Source: Monomorium pharaonis (taxonomy: Eukaryota > Arthropoda > Insecta > Hymenoptera > Formicidae). Taken from it: a stretch of 64,000 nt of DNA. This document shows, in pieces, positions 36,050 through 49,560 of this stretch; position 1 is the stretch's first letter, and the number at the start of each line of letters is the position of its first letter. The notes below the pieces were generated by a model. That model was not told the DNA's origin. It saw only the letters and a program-made list of their open reading frames with translations, and did no database searches. Position numbers and translations under genes: made by a program. The stretch lies in contig NC_050470.1 in assembly GCF_013373865.1 (NCBI RefSeq), forward strand, positions 8,354,373-8,418,372, in the 5' to 3' direction.

Positions 36050-39000
36050 ATGAGTAAGAAAACGGACATCTTGTACCTGTTTGATCGACCGGCAGAGCCG
36101 GTGTACGTGCCCAAGGGAGAGAACAAAGTCGCTTTCGATGTACCAGCTAACTACTTGGTAAGCCCTATCCTTGACGGTCTTATTGCGTATCAATATTGAA
36201 TTTCGTGATATTAGTTGGATGCTGCTCTGCAGTACAGAACTTGAAATCTTGCCGGTAGTACCTATTAAAATTAAGCCTTAGGTCGTAATGCGCGACGCTT
36301 CGGGAAACGTAAGATTTCTAATAAAGTTTCACAAAGTAAAAGAGACCTCTTTCTTAAGTTCAATTCTCGTTTTGCGTATTCTTATTTCTCAAACGTAAGA
36401 ATTCTCCAGCAGTACGAAATATATTTTGTTTTATGTCACGTAAAAGTTCAAGAGAAAGAGCTTCAAACAGGGGAAGCGTTTTGATTCTATCGGATACGAA
36501 TTTTTGGATATACAATTTTTTTTTCTTAAATAAATTTGCAGCCTGAGTCTCGGCAACAGAATGCTCCCGCAATTGTGAATCGTTTCGCCGATGATACCGT
36601 GAGCAAAGTTCCAGTGAAGCAAATCAGTCTACCTGACTTGAGCGTCCCCCTTCAACTTGGACGTCGAGAACCCTTCTCCCTTTTCATCCCTAAGCACCGA
36701 AAATTAGCCGCGCGACTTATCGACATCTTCATGGGTTTGTTTCCGACTCTATTCTTAGTGTATTACGTCTCATCCATATATTTTTGTCTTATATACACCG
36801 AGAAAAAAAGAATTGCAGTAACCATAATGTTACTATAATATTCTATAGTCATTTTTGGACGCAACTATCATATTTTTATGGTTATTCAACAATATAAATT
36901 ATAGTTGTTTAAACTATATTAAAGTACTTATAATTATAATGTTGGTCTTACGATATAATTGCCATAATCAAAATGGAGATTAGTAAGCTTGATATGTAAA
37001 GCAATCAAATCTAAACCTTTTTTTGAACTTTTTCACATTTAAAATAAAGATTTCAATATAGCAAATTGTACCATAAAACAATCACCATAAGCATATGTTT
37101 ATTATTACCAATATTATAGTAATAATTACTGTAAAAATGATATTCCTGACTATAATTATTTTACTATGCAATTATAGTCACAAATATCACGTATTTTTTT
37201 TCTCAATGTATATTTTGCTTCTTTTGCGGTCTATTTTAAAGGTTGCTGTATGTTTGTTGACCACATTAAGGGTCTCTTTTTAGAAGCTAATTATAATTCA
37301 ATTTTCATTAATTAACACTAGAACAATCGGCATTAAATGTATACCGATTTCTATCATTTTTTTATTTTTATTGTTAACTTTTTTACGTATCTGTTATTAT
37401 TCATAATTTTTCACATATTTAAATAAATAATTTAATGTAGAAATGTGAACCTAACCTGTCATTGTTCCGGTGTTAAATTAATTCAGTGCACCGTGTACAC
37501 CGGCTCGCGTTTACACTATTATATATTCTGTTTACACAAACTTGATTTAAGCGGATGCTTTGCTGATCAACAATTAATGTTATAGGTATGCGAACGTACG
37601 ATGACTTTCTCTCGGTGACGGTTTACTGTCGCGATCGCGTCAATACCCAGATGTTCATCTACGCGCTCTCGGTGGCGATTCTGCATCGTCCCGACACCAA
37701 GAACTTATCGATACCACCGCTGTCGGAAATTTTTCCGGACAAGTACGTCGACAGCGGGATATTTGCCAGAGCGAGGGAGGAAGCTAATGTTGTACCGCCT
37801 GGCTCCAGGGTACTTGTTCTTTGACGCATTAATTACGAACAGGCTCGTCACTCAATTATGCAGCTTAATTAGCAAGCTTATTCTTTGAGAGCAAACCGTA
37901 CGACGCCTACGTAAATATTACGTAAATGAGAGCTTTTTGAGCTTAATAATTTTCAGTTTTAAATTTTTGAAGGATATTAGGCGAGACGATTGTATTCTTT
38001 GCATTACAGTAGTTCGCAATTTGCCGTAGTACGGAGTTAACGAAACGTGTTTAGTGTTGTAATTTTCCAAAATTTACATACTTCAGATCGCGCTGTTGAA
38101 TTTGCACATTTGATATCCGAACCTAAATTTTCAGTGCATTTCCATTAACATGCCTCTTAACCGAAAAGTTAGTGTTAAATTGTGATAACGCGATAAATTT
38201 AGGAGACCGCTCTAATAAGAGCCGCTTTATATCGTAATTTTGAATGCGAAAGTCCTCGTTTTATGGTCTCGTTGTCCCCGCAATTTGTAGCTGGCTATCG
38301 AAATTCCACGGGATTATACTGCGTCGGATCTTGACGAGGAGCATCGCGTGGCTTATTGGAGAGAAGATATCGGGATCAATCTTCATCACTGGCACTGGCA
38401 TCTGGTCTATCCATTTGAGACCGACATCAGGATTGTTAACAAGGATCGGCGTGGCGAGCTGTTCTACTATATGCATCATCAGATTCAAGCCAGGTAGGTG
38501 CAGACGCCAGCGAAACGCACGTAAGTCGATAAGATTGGGGTATTCCGCCGTGGCATGAGATCACGCAGGTGTTGTAGGCGACCGGATCACATTCTGATCT
38601 CGATCGTTATTATCGCCCGGGAAACTCGTCTCAATTCTGCATAGTATTATTCGAACAATATTTGTTGAACGAGCTCGGAAATGCATTTGTGCGCGGAATA
38701 ACGGAGTAACATTATTATGCGTTTGAGTTTCGGAAATAAATGTAAATTTAAATGCCCATTAAAGCACTTATGAGAATTCACTGGGAAAATGGGGAGAGAT
38801 GCGAATTAAGGGGTATTACGAGGAATTAGTTTCAAAAACTGCGAAAGAGACCTTTATAATTTAAAATTTATAATTTGCATATAATAGAGCAGCGCTCTAA
38901 GACTTGCGCTCTAATTGTTAAATTGCTTTAATTAATAAAACTATCATTATTCTATTATTGTTAACATTAATTATCTGAAATTATTATCACATTATAATTA

Positions 39001-42000
39001 TTACCATTAATTATCTGAAAGCGTATTTATATCAGTAAGAGCCTACCTGCTGTAGCGTCTTCCTATTGTCTAATATATGAGAGTCTCGTCATCGATTTAT
39101 ATGTGATATATATATGAATAACTAACCTAATATCCGGATATTGCCTCGGGCGCTACAGATGAGAGTTTCCTCACGGTCCCTATGTTATTATTCGGGTTTC
39201 GCTCGATCTCTCTTTTCGCAGATACAATTGCGAGCGTCTGTGCAACCGATTGGGCCGAGTGAAGCGCTTCCACAATTGGCGCGAGCCAATCCCGGAGGGT
39301 TACTTCCCCAAGTTGGACTCGTTGGTGGCCAGTCGCACTTGGCCCGCCCGCCCCGCCGGCGCCATTCTCAAGGATATCAACCGTCCCGTGGACCAACTGA
39401 ACTTCGACCTTCAAGATCTGGAGAGATGGCGCGATCGCATCTACGAGGCCATTCACACCGGCGCTTACATCAGCCCCCGCGGCGAGAGGGTGCCTTTGAC
39501 CGAGTTCGGCGGTATAGATGTGCTCGGTAACATCATGGAGGCCAGTATCCTCTCGCCTAATCAAAACGTATACGGAGACCTTCATAATCTCGGCCACGTC
39601 GCCATCTCTTACTGCCACGACCCTGATCATCGCTACTTGGTAATGAGATACGCAATCTCTGCTATAATTGAGAAAAAAAAAAAAACTCGAAAATAAAAAT
39701 TGCGGGAATTTTTACCGAAGCTTGATTTCGCAATATTAATAATTTTTACTTTTTAACATTGTGTATACGTATAAATAATTTTTCTTCCGATCGTACGTGT
39801 TGAAGCAACCGTTGCTTTTTTACTTTTAACACAAGTCGCGTCTCGAGAAAAGGACGCATATAACTTCCGAGCACGCTCCTATATTTCACTTTAAAAAAAT
39901 TGATGCGAAAAATCATGCTACACTGCAAATGATAAACGGGACATTTTATTCTCTTTTTTTTTTCCCTTCGTGGCCTCGCAGGAAACTTTCAGCATCATGG
40001 GAGAACCGGCGACCGCCATGAGAGATCCCATCTTCTACAGATTCCATGCTTTCACCGACGATATGTTCCTAGAGCACAAGAATACACTTCCCGAGTACAG
40101 CCTACAGCAGGTGGGTGTACACAGCTGTCTCGCTTCCGCGATATATCATCGGTTCACCGGTATATAATGCCGCTAAGTACACGTGCTATGTGGCCCGGAA
40201 TTACGTGAAGCTCGACGGTGGTAAAAAAAAAGCTCGCTAAACCATTTAGCCCAACGAGACCGCTAGACACGTCGGAATTTATCAATCTTTTCACCCGCAT
40301 GCTGGGAAATCTCGTTAAATGCTAACTCGACAAATGAGACTTTAATTTACCACCGAATTATATTCGCGAATAATGCACAGGATATCTTCGAGTTCTTTCA
40401 TCGCAATCCCTCCGAGGAAATCTTTGAAATTCGACATTTTCTAAGTACAAATTTAATCGGCCTAATTTAATTAACATATTATAATCAAACCTCACGATCT
40501 TGTAGATTTCAACATTAGATTAAATTGCTTGTAATTAGACGGTCGTTTAAATGTCGGGATAGAATTCTTTTGAAATTCAAGAATCAGTTTCACGTCAGCT
40601 TCTCTACGTTCTTTAATTTTTCTCGTTCTAAATTACCTTCATTTTTAATACGCCTCTTAATTAAGCTCCGGTTTTCATTTTTTAAAGAAATTTTACACGG
40701 AAGTTTATCATGGATTCTGACTGAAAGGCTAAAAGAAAATGGTGGAATTTAATTGCCTTCTTTCGTTTGTTCGTGGGATTTTAGTTGGACTTCCCGGGTG
40801 TAGAAATCACGGACGTAGGAGTGCAGACTCCGAATCAACCGGCGAATCTACTTTCGACCTTCTGGACCAAGAGCGACGTCGATCTGTCTCGCGGTCTGGA
40901 CTTCACTCCTCGCGGTCCAGTTCTCGCAAGATTCACCCATCTGGATCACGCCGACTTTACGTACAGAATCGTCGCCAACAATCGTAACAACGCACCGCGA
41001 CGAGGAACCGTTCGTGTATTCATCGCACCCAAGCAAGACGAACGTGGATTGCCCTATGTCTTCAGAGATCAGAAGGAGCTCATGATCGAGATGGACAAGT
41101 TCACTGTACTACGTAAGTCATCTGTTGTATAAACTTGTTTCTATTTTAATGTGGCCTTTAGAGTAACATATCTAAAACAATATCTCTCTTGTTATATCAA
41201 CCCCAATGACACCACACGTTAGAGATACAATTCAGTTTTAACACGTAACGATCGGAAAAAAATGTTAAAAAATTAATTTTTGTCACCAAATCAATTTTAC
41301 ACTTGCATATAATCCTCGAAATAAGAACGTATACTTTTTATTAAAAAAAAAAACAATTGCGTCGAGGTAAAAGAGGTTTTGTATTATTTGTATTTACGCT
41401 ACTTTACGAAATTTCCGTTCGCGTCCACCCCCCAGTGAGGCCGGGATCGAACACCATCGAGCGTAAATCAACGGATTCTTCGGTAACTATACCGTTCGAG
41501 AGGACGTTCCGCAATCTCGACGAGAACAGACCAATCGGCGGCGATAACCTGGAAGAGTTCAACTTCTGCGGGTGCGGCTGGCCGCAGCACATGCTGGTAC
41601 CTAAGGGGAACAAGGAGGGATTCCCTATGGACCTCTTCATCATGATATCCGATTACACCGGTGACGCGGTGAGTACTTTTTATACTTATCGGGCTCTCGC
41701 GGCGCTTAAGAGCTTACAGTCTGCCAGGTGATGGAAACCTTCCACCCTTCCTTCACACCTTTTTCTCTCCCCCTTCCCCTTTTTTCCACTCTTTTAACGG
41801 CGACGTTCCGGTACACGGGAAGGCGTTCGCGTTACTTCGCTTCGGGGGGTGCACAAAAAAAAAACGAAGAGGAGGAGGAGAGGGAAGGAAAAAAAGAAAA
41901 GAGAGCAACACGCTAAAGGAATTGCTTTGCCGTCCCGCGGCGACATGTACAGGTGGAGCAGGACGAATCGACCGGATGCAAGGACGCGGCGAGCTTCTGC

Positions 42001-42198
42001 GGCCTGCGGGACCGCAAGTATCCGGACGCGCGTCCCATGGGCTATCCGTTCGATCGCAGAGCTCGCACTGGCGTGGAGAACCTGGCCCAATTTCTGACCG
42101 GCAATATGGCAGTCCGGCAGATCACCATTCGCCACGCGGACACCGTGTTGCCGCGCGTGCGATCCGGAAGTATGAGCAACACCCTCACCTTCGCCTGA
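36050..42198 (+). CDS. PPO: Prophenoloxidase (melanization enzyme zymogen)
   Basis: Nine exons with GT-AG borders and continuous phase: 36050-36157, 36542-36734, 37586-37809, 38291-38493, 39222-39639, 39982-40110, 40785-41112, 41436-41668, 41953-42198. They give 693 residues, the usual length. All six copper ligands are present: H208, H212 and H238 for site A (HHWHWHLVYP and YMHHQ), and H364, H368 and H404 for site B (DLHNLGH and YRFHAF). The activation site is N49-R50/F51, where a serine protease cleaves in other insects. The C-terminal motif FCGCGWPQHMLVPKG (from residue 578) is the conserved thiol-ester-like region. There is no signal peptide, as is normal for insect PPO, which leaves cells by lysis. 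The enzyme oxidises mono- and diphenols to quinones for melanin in wound healing, immunity and cuticle. The gene appears intact. Confidence 0.97.
36795..37209. mobile_element. 415-bp MITE in prophenoloxidase intron 2 (copy 2 of the 1.8-kb repeat)
   Basis: The left end reads ACACCGAGAAAAAAA and the right end, reversed, reads ACATTGAGAAAAAAA. ATAT flanks both ends. Its right part (37098-37210) matches 1827-1952. The interior has repeated ATAATTATAG-type motifs and no transposase frame. It sits between the donor at 36734 and the acceptor at 37585. Confidence 0.75.
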
Positions 42199-43020
42199 TT
42201 CGACGACCGACCGACCAACCGACCGACCGCTCGCGCAACTCCGCCAAGAATTCTAGCGTCTCCGTTCTCCGCCGCGCATTCCCAGTAGAGCGGGCCTGTA
42301 ATATCCGTCGTGGAATCGTGACTGATTGCGTGGAAGTCCGACACCTAGTTCCATATCCTCGGATGGCGAACGCTGGAATGACGGCGGCGGCGGGTCGGGA
42401 GCGGATAAAAAGCCGGAGGTCGACGAAACGCTATTTCCATATCTCTCGACGGCGGTAGATTATCTTAGGGAGCGAGAGCGAGATTCTTCGTGGACATGCA
42501 CGAGCTTGTGCGTTTTATAATAATCGCTAAAATTTCCCACCCGACACCGCAAAATCGAGTCAAATTTCAACGGAATCAAGGCTATCTTGTGTAGAACGTA
42601 TCTTCTTTAATCTCGAAACACTTTACGGATATTTTTATACTTTAATCATTTTCCCTCTGTTAGCCCCTTTATTTCGATACAATATAAATATCCATGTCTA
42701 TGTAAACCAATGACATATAACTAGTTTTAAATTTTGTAAATGTCATGTTATAAAAAAAAAATTTCTTGTGAGCCGCGTTTGAATATTTCCTTAGACGAAC
42801 TTGTAAAAGTTGTTTTATTTACGATTTCATAACTTGCGCATCCACTAGCAATGAGTACCGCTTAACAAATGTATTTTTGTGTAAAAATGGGGAACAAAGA
42901 CGTGTTCTGAACGCTCAAGCGAAGCTTTTCCCCCGTCTTCTTTCTCTCGTTTCACTCGCATTACAGGAACTAGATTGTAGAAAGCAGCAAATGTAAAAAG
43001 CAAAAAAAGATAAAAATAAA
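42199..43020 (+). other. Prophenoloxidase 3' UTR with AATAAA
   Basis: The stop codon at 42196-42198 is followed by a GACC-rich tandem stretch (about 42203-42229). AATAAA lies at 43015-43020, giving a 3' UTR of about 820 nt. Shorter transcripts are possible; no earlier AATAAA was noticed. Confidence 0.4.
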
Positions 43021-45153
43021 GTTTATGCAAATTAGATGCGCCGTTTTTTTCACCCTTTTATCGTATTACGGATGTTGAAAGCGAGCGACGATGTCTCGAA
43101 TGCAACGAGAGAGGGCGTGAGAGAGCATCAGTCGGCAAAAAGGACCTAAATGATTTAATTAAATTTTTCAAATTCGCGCGCGGCTACAGTTTTTTTCCAT
43201 TAGTATTAAGTTTTTACATAATTAATGCGAGTGATGTGCCTCTCGCAGCTCCACATGTAATTTTTAAAATATCCAACTTGAAACATTTTTTAAATTACAT
43301 TTTCTATCAAATCCACCCGGTTGGCGGATATCCAAATTAATGGCGCGACTAACGGAACACTTGTCGGGAAATAATGGTGCTCTTGTGCGTCATCTAGTTT
43401 ATAATTAACACAATTCCGTTGAATTACTCAGCATCTCTATCAAAACCGACGTAGCCCCAACACTCCTCATTTATACATATATATATAGTATATATCCAAA
43501 ACGTTGCTCCGTTTTCCGCATGGGTCCTGTTCTCTCCCCCAAATGCATTTATCACGCGTTTGTTTCTGCTAGTTCGCAGCTAGACGGACGTGGATTTATT
43601 CCTACGAGGGGTAGAAATAGGGACGGGCGGACGAAGATAGATACACGTTTACGACCGTCGCTTAAGCGTCGTCCCTGCCTCTAATATCACTCGCGCGGTT
43701 ATTCAAGGATTCCGTTTCACGCGGGCATACATTCGAACGTTTGATATACCGTGGCGCGCCCGGAGGCAGCAATTGAAGGGCTGGAATTATTTGTCACCGT
43801 GCTAAGACATGACTAACCGTAACACGATCGCGCGCTACGGAAGGGTATTTCAGGGCGGTGATAATGCACATTCCGTGTTTGTCGATTTGTCGAGAGAGAT
43901 TCAGTCGGATATTCAGTTATAAAAAGCCATTATTATTAGAGGTGCGTAGCACGTTGAAAATCTTTGACTCTTTGAGATTTTCATCTCGACAACCACGCAA
44001 TATAAATAGCAAGCTTGTTATCTTTTGGTATATGTATAATGGATAATTTAACGAGTAAGTTACATTAGAATGGATAGACTTCTCTTTCACTTCTCGACGA
44101 TTAAGAGAGCACAGTTTATTTTCTGCATTTTGTTACGTGTTGAATGTATTTTAAAGAACATTATTGTGGCTTTGTCCAACTGTTATTTTTGAATTCTCTA
44201 GTGTGATGTATGCATACATGCTCAAAGGTAGGAAAGGAAGTTAGAGAAAATGTGTAACAATAAAACGGTTGCGGTAATGAAGTCGCGTTGTGGACGGAAA
44301 GGATAGAGCAGTGAAAGAGAACATTGCAGACATTTTAGTTTCAAAAGTAAATCAAGTTAGAATATATTTTATAAACGTTAAACGTAACACGCACGTATAT
44401 GAAAACGCGAGATACTAAAACAGAATTAAACTAACAATATCGAATTTTTCGTAAATTTCGCCTCTTTCCAATTTTCCTTTAATTAACGCAAATGATACAT
44501 TCCGTAAATATAAGAACATATTCAAATAAATTTGAAGTACCATATAAACAACCACGATGTAAAATTTATTTTGCATAAATATACCATGTACTAGGAATAA
44601 ACAATTTTTATTCTCTCATACACGTATACACATATACGCAGTTTTTGAAATGAAAATAACATTTCACAAAAACACTCAAAATAAAATTTTATTCATTAGA
44701 AAAGTTCATTTGTGTACATTTGGATTTACATTTACGTTTTCTAATAATTTTCTCTTTCACTTTGTAAATTACTGCGAAATTATTTATTATGATTTGCATT
44801 TGACAAAATTAAGAAAGGTACAATTTAGTATACAATTAAATACACAGTTAATTCTGGATACACGTATGTATGCGTGTGTACGCATATTCGTATATAAAAT
44901 CCTTAGGATAAATTATTTTTTTGGTTAAAAGTACACCTTTCACCCTGAACGTTCATTTCCTTTATTCAAGATTTTACGAGACGTCTCGTTTATGATGTAT
45001 ATAAAGCTAAAGTGCGAGCGTCTATGAAATGGCTACATGAACGTAGCTCTGCTCTCATTTCATAAAGGAGAAATGCACGTCTAGTCGTTTGATTTAAAAC
45101 ATAGAGTCAGTTAATTCGCGCCAATTAACAGCAGGTAAAATCATTTCATTACC

Positions 45154-45438
45154 CGGAAAAAACGGTTTTACTGTCTAAAAGTTTAGCCAGATGTAGATTT
45201 GAAAATAATCTTAGACCATCAAAATAATTATGTAGGGCACTCAAGTTGATTGCTAGAATGTCGAACTTTTTTTGCAATCTTACTCATTATGCTTAAACAT
45301 CTTACATAATTTTCTTTAATGGACTTAGATAATCTTACATAATCTTTAATGGTTCTACAAAATTATTTCAAAATTGTATGTAGCCAATCTTTTAACATAG
45401 ATACTGACTTTTAACATAGAATAAAACCATTTTTTCCG
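45154..45438. mobile_element. Palindromic MITE, copy 2
   Basis: 45154-45170 reads CGGAAAAAACGGTTTTA. 45422-45438, reversed, matches it at 16 of 17 positions. Internal blocks (TTAGACCATCAAAATA, TTGATTGCTA, AATGTC) are shared with the element at 30789-31037. No coding capacity. Confidence 0.85.
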
Positions 45439-46134
45439 TAAATTTTGTTTAAAAAAAAAAAAAACCGGCAAAGTATATTATAAAATCACCGGAAATAGTA
45501 ATAGTATACTGAAATTATTGTTAATAAAAAATAAATTTATAAAATTTTCGCATTTAAGAGAGATAATTGTTTAACGAGACTCTCGCTGTATAATGGATTT
45601 TTATAATATCTAAAAATAATTGATTTATTCGAGTTTCCACCGGTTGTAAAGTTTAGACTTAATTTCCTGACGTTGTGTTCTGCCCACCTTAATTTATCGA
45701 TCGTTGGGTGTCGTGGTTCTAAAGAGAGACAGGAAGGACCGACAAAAGTGATCGCGTTATACGTTTCACTACTCCGGCGGGCATGAAGCTGCTTTCTACC
45801 CTGTCACGAATGCAGCTTAATTCAGAGTAATTAGCGGGGCATGTTGTGTGTGCGTACAATTTGTAGCCGCGTGTTTGTTAATGGCGAGTTAATCGGCCAT
45901 TAAGCCTTATCATATCCGAGGGATTACTCCAGCAGATAACAGCATTTTAATGCCAATTGATTGTTTATTGAAATAATATTGTATTGACAATTTAGCTTGT
46001 TGCGCAATTAATAATAATTATTGATGCGGATTTTCACATATATTACGCGCCATTGTAATTATTATTATCATACTTAATAGAATAGAATAATGTCCATTTG
46101 AATATTTTAGAGTATATTTATGTAACTTTGTCTA

Positions 46135-46199
<65 letters not shown>
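46135..46199. repeat. (CT)n microsatellite
   Basis: About 65 bp of CT dinucleotides with one TTT interruption near 46150. Confidence 0.93.
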
Positions 46200-46201
<2 letters not shown>

Positions 46202-47454
46202 ATACGTAAATCTACTTTATTTTTATTGGACTCGGACTGCAAAGGAAAATAGATATATTAATTAAAAAACCACATTCAGGGAAATTGAGCTTTTTGGATG
46301 GTTATGGCAAGGTGCAATCTCTCCGATTGAGTTCATTTATTTATTTCTGTTTGCTAATTTTCATTAACAAACGTATTAAAGTATTAAAGGTTTATTTGAA
46401 ATTTGCTCATTTTTCGCGCACATGTTAAAACCAGCCACGCATTTTCCATATTTTATTTAATTAACAACATCGTTAGAAGCTGTTTGCTCGTACAGGCTCG
46501 CAATACACATTTCAGGCACACATATGCATACCTGAGCATATGTGAGCTTACGGACGGAGTGCCTGCTAAGTTTCGTGACGTTGGAGAAGAGCGAACGCGT
46601 GAGCAATGGAAACCTGCCTGTGTACCGCTGAACCTAAATTTTCAACATGCTTTCGTAAAAGTCACGCCAAGTATCTCAGACACCCGTTGCGGTAATACTT
46701 GCTCCGCGATGTGTCCGCGCTTGTGGCGGAGTAACGCGAAACAAAGCGAGCTTTTGACACATCTGTCAAATAAATTGATTCGCGCGAAATTTATAGTTTA
46801 TAAATTTCTATCACCATTTCCACGGTAGACACGATCAATTTTTTTCTAACGTATTTAACATCCCGAATAAGAAGAGCTATTAGCTTGGATCTCGGCTGTT
46901 ATTTTTTGCAATCTCCCGCTTCTTTTGGAAATACGATTTCCCAGTTGCATCGGACGAAATAAAGATAATATCGCGTTCGCATCTCGATTTGTTGTAGCGG
47001 AAGAAATAGGTTTGTCCCTACTTACCGGAGGCAGATACGAAAAGGCATGAGAATGCGAAGGCATGCTTGAAGCTTTCAAAGGAAGCTTTAGTCACTTAGA
47101 TCAAGCTCATTAAAATCAGTAATTACGCTCGCAAACTACCAAAGAATTTCTAAACAGGATTATCGCCGCGTTAATCATACGCTGCTCATCGTTAACTGGT
47201 TGGGGTAATGACATGCGACGTGATAGTTCGGAGTTTGTATACTTTCCGCAGTGCAGCATCAGCTCTGCTTAGGCTTCCTCTCGTATAGATGAGTCCCAGT
47301 AATTCCGCGAAGCTGTATCTATGCACGAAATCTTCCAGCGAAAAATATTTGTGGGATCAAATAATAATTATGTCTGCCATAATTAAATCCTATGTTTCGA
47401 TATAATTAAAGACATATTTTTGCGCAACAACAGATATTCACATACATACAGATT

Positions 47455-47815
47455 TTCTGTAACTCGATCATTTGAAGACCATTAACATTTCTTTAAATAG
47501 AATTACATATTTTCGTTAACGTAGTAATAAATAATAAAGTATGTAATTCTTTTTAATTTAAGAACATCAACAAATCCTGAATGATTAAATTTATTTTTTT
47601 AAATAAACCACAGTTAGTACGTTAATGAAAATGTGTCATCCCATTAAAAAATAAGTTAATGACCTCAAAATCTCGCAAAATAAAGGAAAAATGTTATCTA
47701 TCGTTTATATTTAACCTTTTGAAACGAACATCTTTTTCTTTCGTATCGTTAAAAACAACAGAGCTATTCTAAGTTATCGAGTTATAGAAAACAGTCCGTG
47801 ATATTTTAATTAAAC
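47455..47815. repeat. Old dispersed repeat, copy B (partner at 27905-28305)
   Basis: Collinear with copy A, including TCTGTAACTCGATCATTT, GTTAATGAAAA, CCTTTTGAAACGAACATC, AACAACAGAGCTATTCT and GAAAACAG. A CA-rich microsatellite lies just beyond it (about 47857-47870), on the opposite side from copy A's. No open frame or clear terminal repeats. Confidence 0.6.
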
Positions 47816-49560
47816 GCGTAGTAAAATAAGGCCACAATAAAACATAAATATATCGTACACACACACATACATCATATCGTTCTAACTTTATCACGCGAGA
47901 TATATAACACTATATAAACGGATCTCGAACGCAAAATAACATTGTTTCGCGGGGTGTTTACGCGGGCGCTTTCCGCGAGCACATCTCATTATTTTCCGTT
48001 TGCCGTCTCGCAATGTCGTTACTCGAAGCTTATATACGCTTCTTCCGCGTGTTCGCGCTATATAAGTCACGCGTAATAATTGCACCCTCCTCGCGGGCTT
48101 GACGACTCGATCCCGATCTCATTCGGTCGACGAAAGTGAACAGTCACGTTTGCGCGTTAATCGTTAAAGTTAAACTCCGTTTGGGCATCCGCATAGTTCC
48201 CCGACGCCAATATAACTTGGAGATTTATCACCGGGCACACGTGCTACGGCGGCGTTAATTATTCCACTTTTATTGAATACCGCGGCTTTTTTCACGCGGT
48301 CGAGATGAAAACCCATCGTCCCCGGCGGAACTTTTTATCCGGCGATCATATCTCTTCGGCCATTCGTTGTGACTTCTTCTCTACCCCTCTTGTCGGATAT
48401 GGCGGTTAGAATCGGGCATATATTACCTGACGATGTCAAAAAGTATTGTCCCCGGCTGATCCAGACAACCCAGACGATTTCTCGTTAATTTACCGCGGGA
48501 ATCCGATCGTCTCCCCCTTCCTACAAATGTTGCAAAAAAATTCACTTTACGATAAATCTATAATGAAAATATTTGAGGCTCGCGAGGGTGATGTGGCCTA
48601 GAAACCGGCATGTGATAACCTTGTATACCGCTGCCTTTTAATTTTTTATATATTAAATTTCTCGATAATGAAATTCCTAATTAAAGCGGAGAGTATAATG
48701 AAGCGCCCGTGTCGGAGAGCAGAGTCTGCCTGAATTCTTCAAACTTAATTCCTCGATCGTTCTTTCTCTTCCATTAAATTTTCGCTAAGAACGGAATTCG
48801 CTCGAAATACGTCCGATAGAAAGTGACTGCCGATATATAGTTCACGTACATAATTTAACTTCCTATCTAACCCACGGCCTTTGGACCAAGGTCATGTATT
48901 TTATCACATTAATGTATAATATTTCTTAAGATTCGTTGCTTGTACGTGTAAGATACAGTACTGAGATATTTATGATAATAAAACGTTTGAATTTAGCTGG
49001 AAATATCTTCTTGCACGCTCGCCGAGAAGGAACACCGACGAAATATAAATAATGAGAGACAATTTTATCGACCCGAGTGGTATATACCGGTAACAATACG
49101 TAACATAAATCGGGATATCTGCGTACTTCCTTTCCACCACATAAAAATTGGAATGATAAATTCGGAGTAAAAAATCGTTTCAGCAAAAAAAAAAAAAAAG
49201 ACTATTCAGAAAACAATCGAAAATTTATCTCTTTCACATTTTTGCTTCGTCAGAATACCCGGCTGTAGTGTATTCGCGGAAATTTCGCGATCGATCTATC
49301 GCTTTTGCATGGTAATAATATATCGATCAACGTCTTTCAATCTCCCATCACGCTTGACGCCGGACCAAATGACGTAAACGCGCCTCGCGAGACATTAACA
49401 GCAAATGACAGGCAAATCTGTTCCTCCCTCCTGTCCTTTCGTCCCGAGGAACCGAGGTCCTCCGTCGGCCGGCGTTTTATAAGCCATAAAACGGCGACGT
49501 TCCCGCGTCCCGACGAGGCCGTAACTACGAAAGGATAGGGAAATACTGGGGAATCGGTCC

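Larger units (their letters stand above)
43021..49560. other. Intergenic region downstream of prophenoloxidase
   Basis: No convincing gene. The stretch holds a palindromic MITE (45154-45438), a CT microsatellite (46135-46199), one copy of an old dispersed repeat (47455-47815), and a GC-rich patch at about 47930-48530. Open frames of 60-140 codons here show no recognisable domain. Confidence 0.6.

Noticed and set aside
39127..39630. 167-codon minus-strand open frame
   Set aside because: It lies antisense to prophenoloxidase exon 5, whose plus-strand frame encodes the copper-binding region; a shadow of the real gene.
41922..42458. 178-codon plus-strand open frame overlapping the prophenoloxidase end
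   Set aside because: It is in a different frame from the true last exon (41953-42198), which matches the PPO C-terminus and joins in phase.
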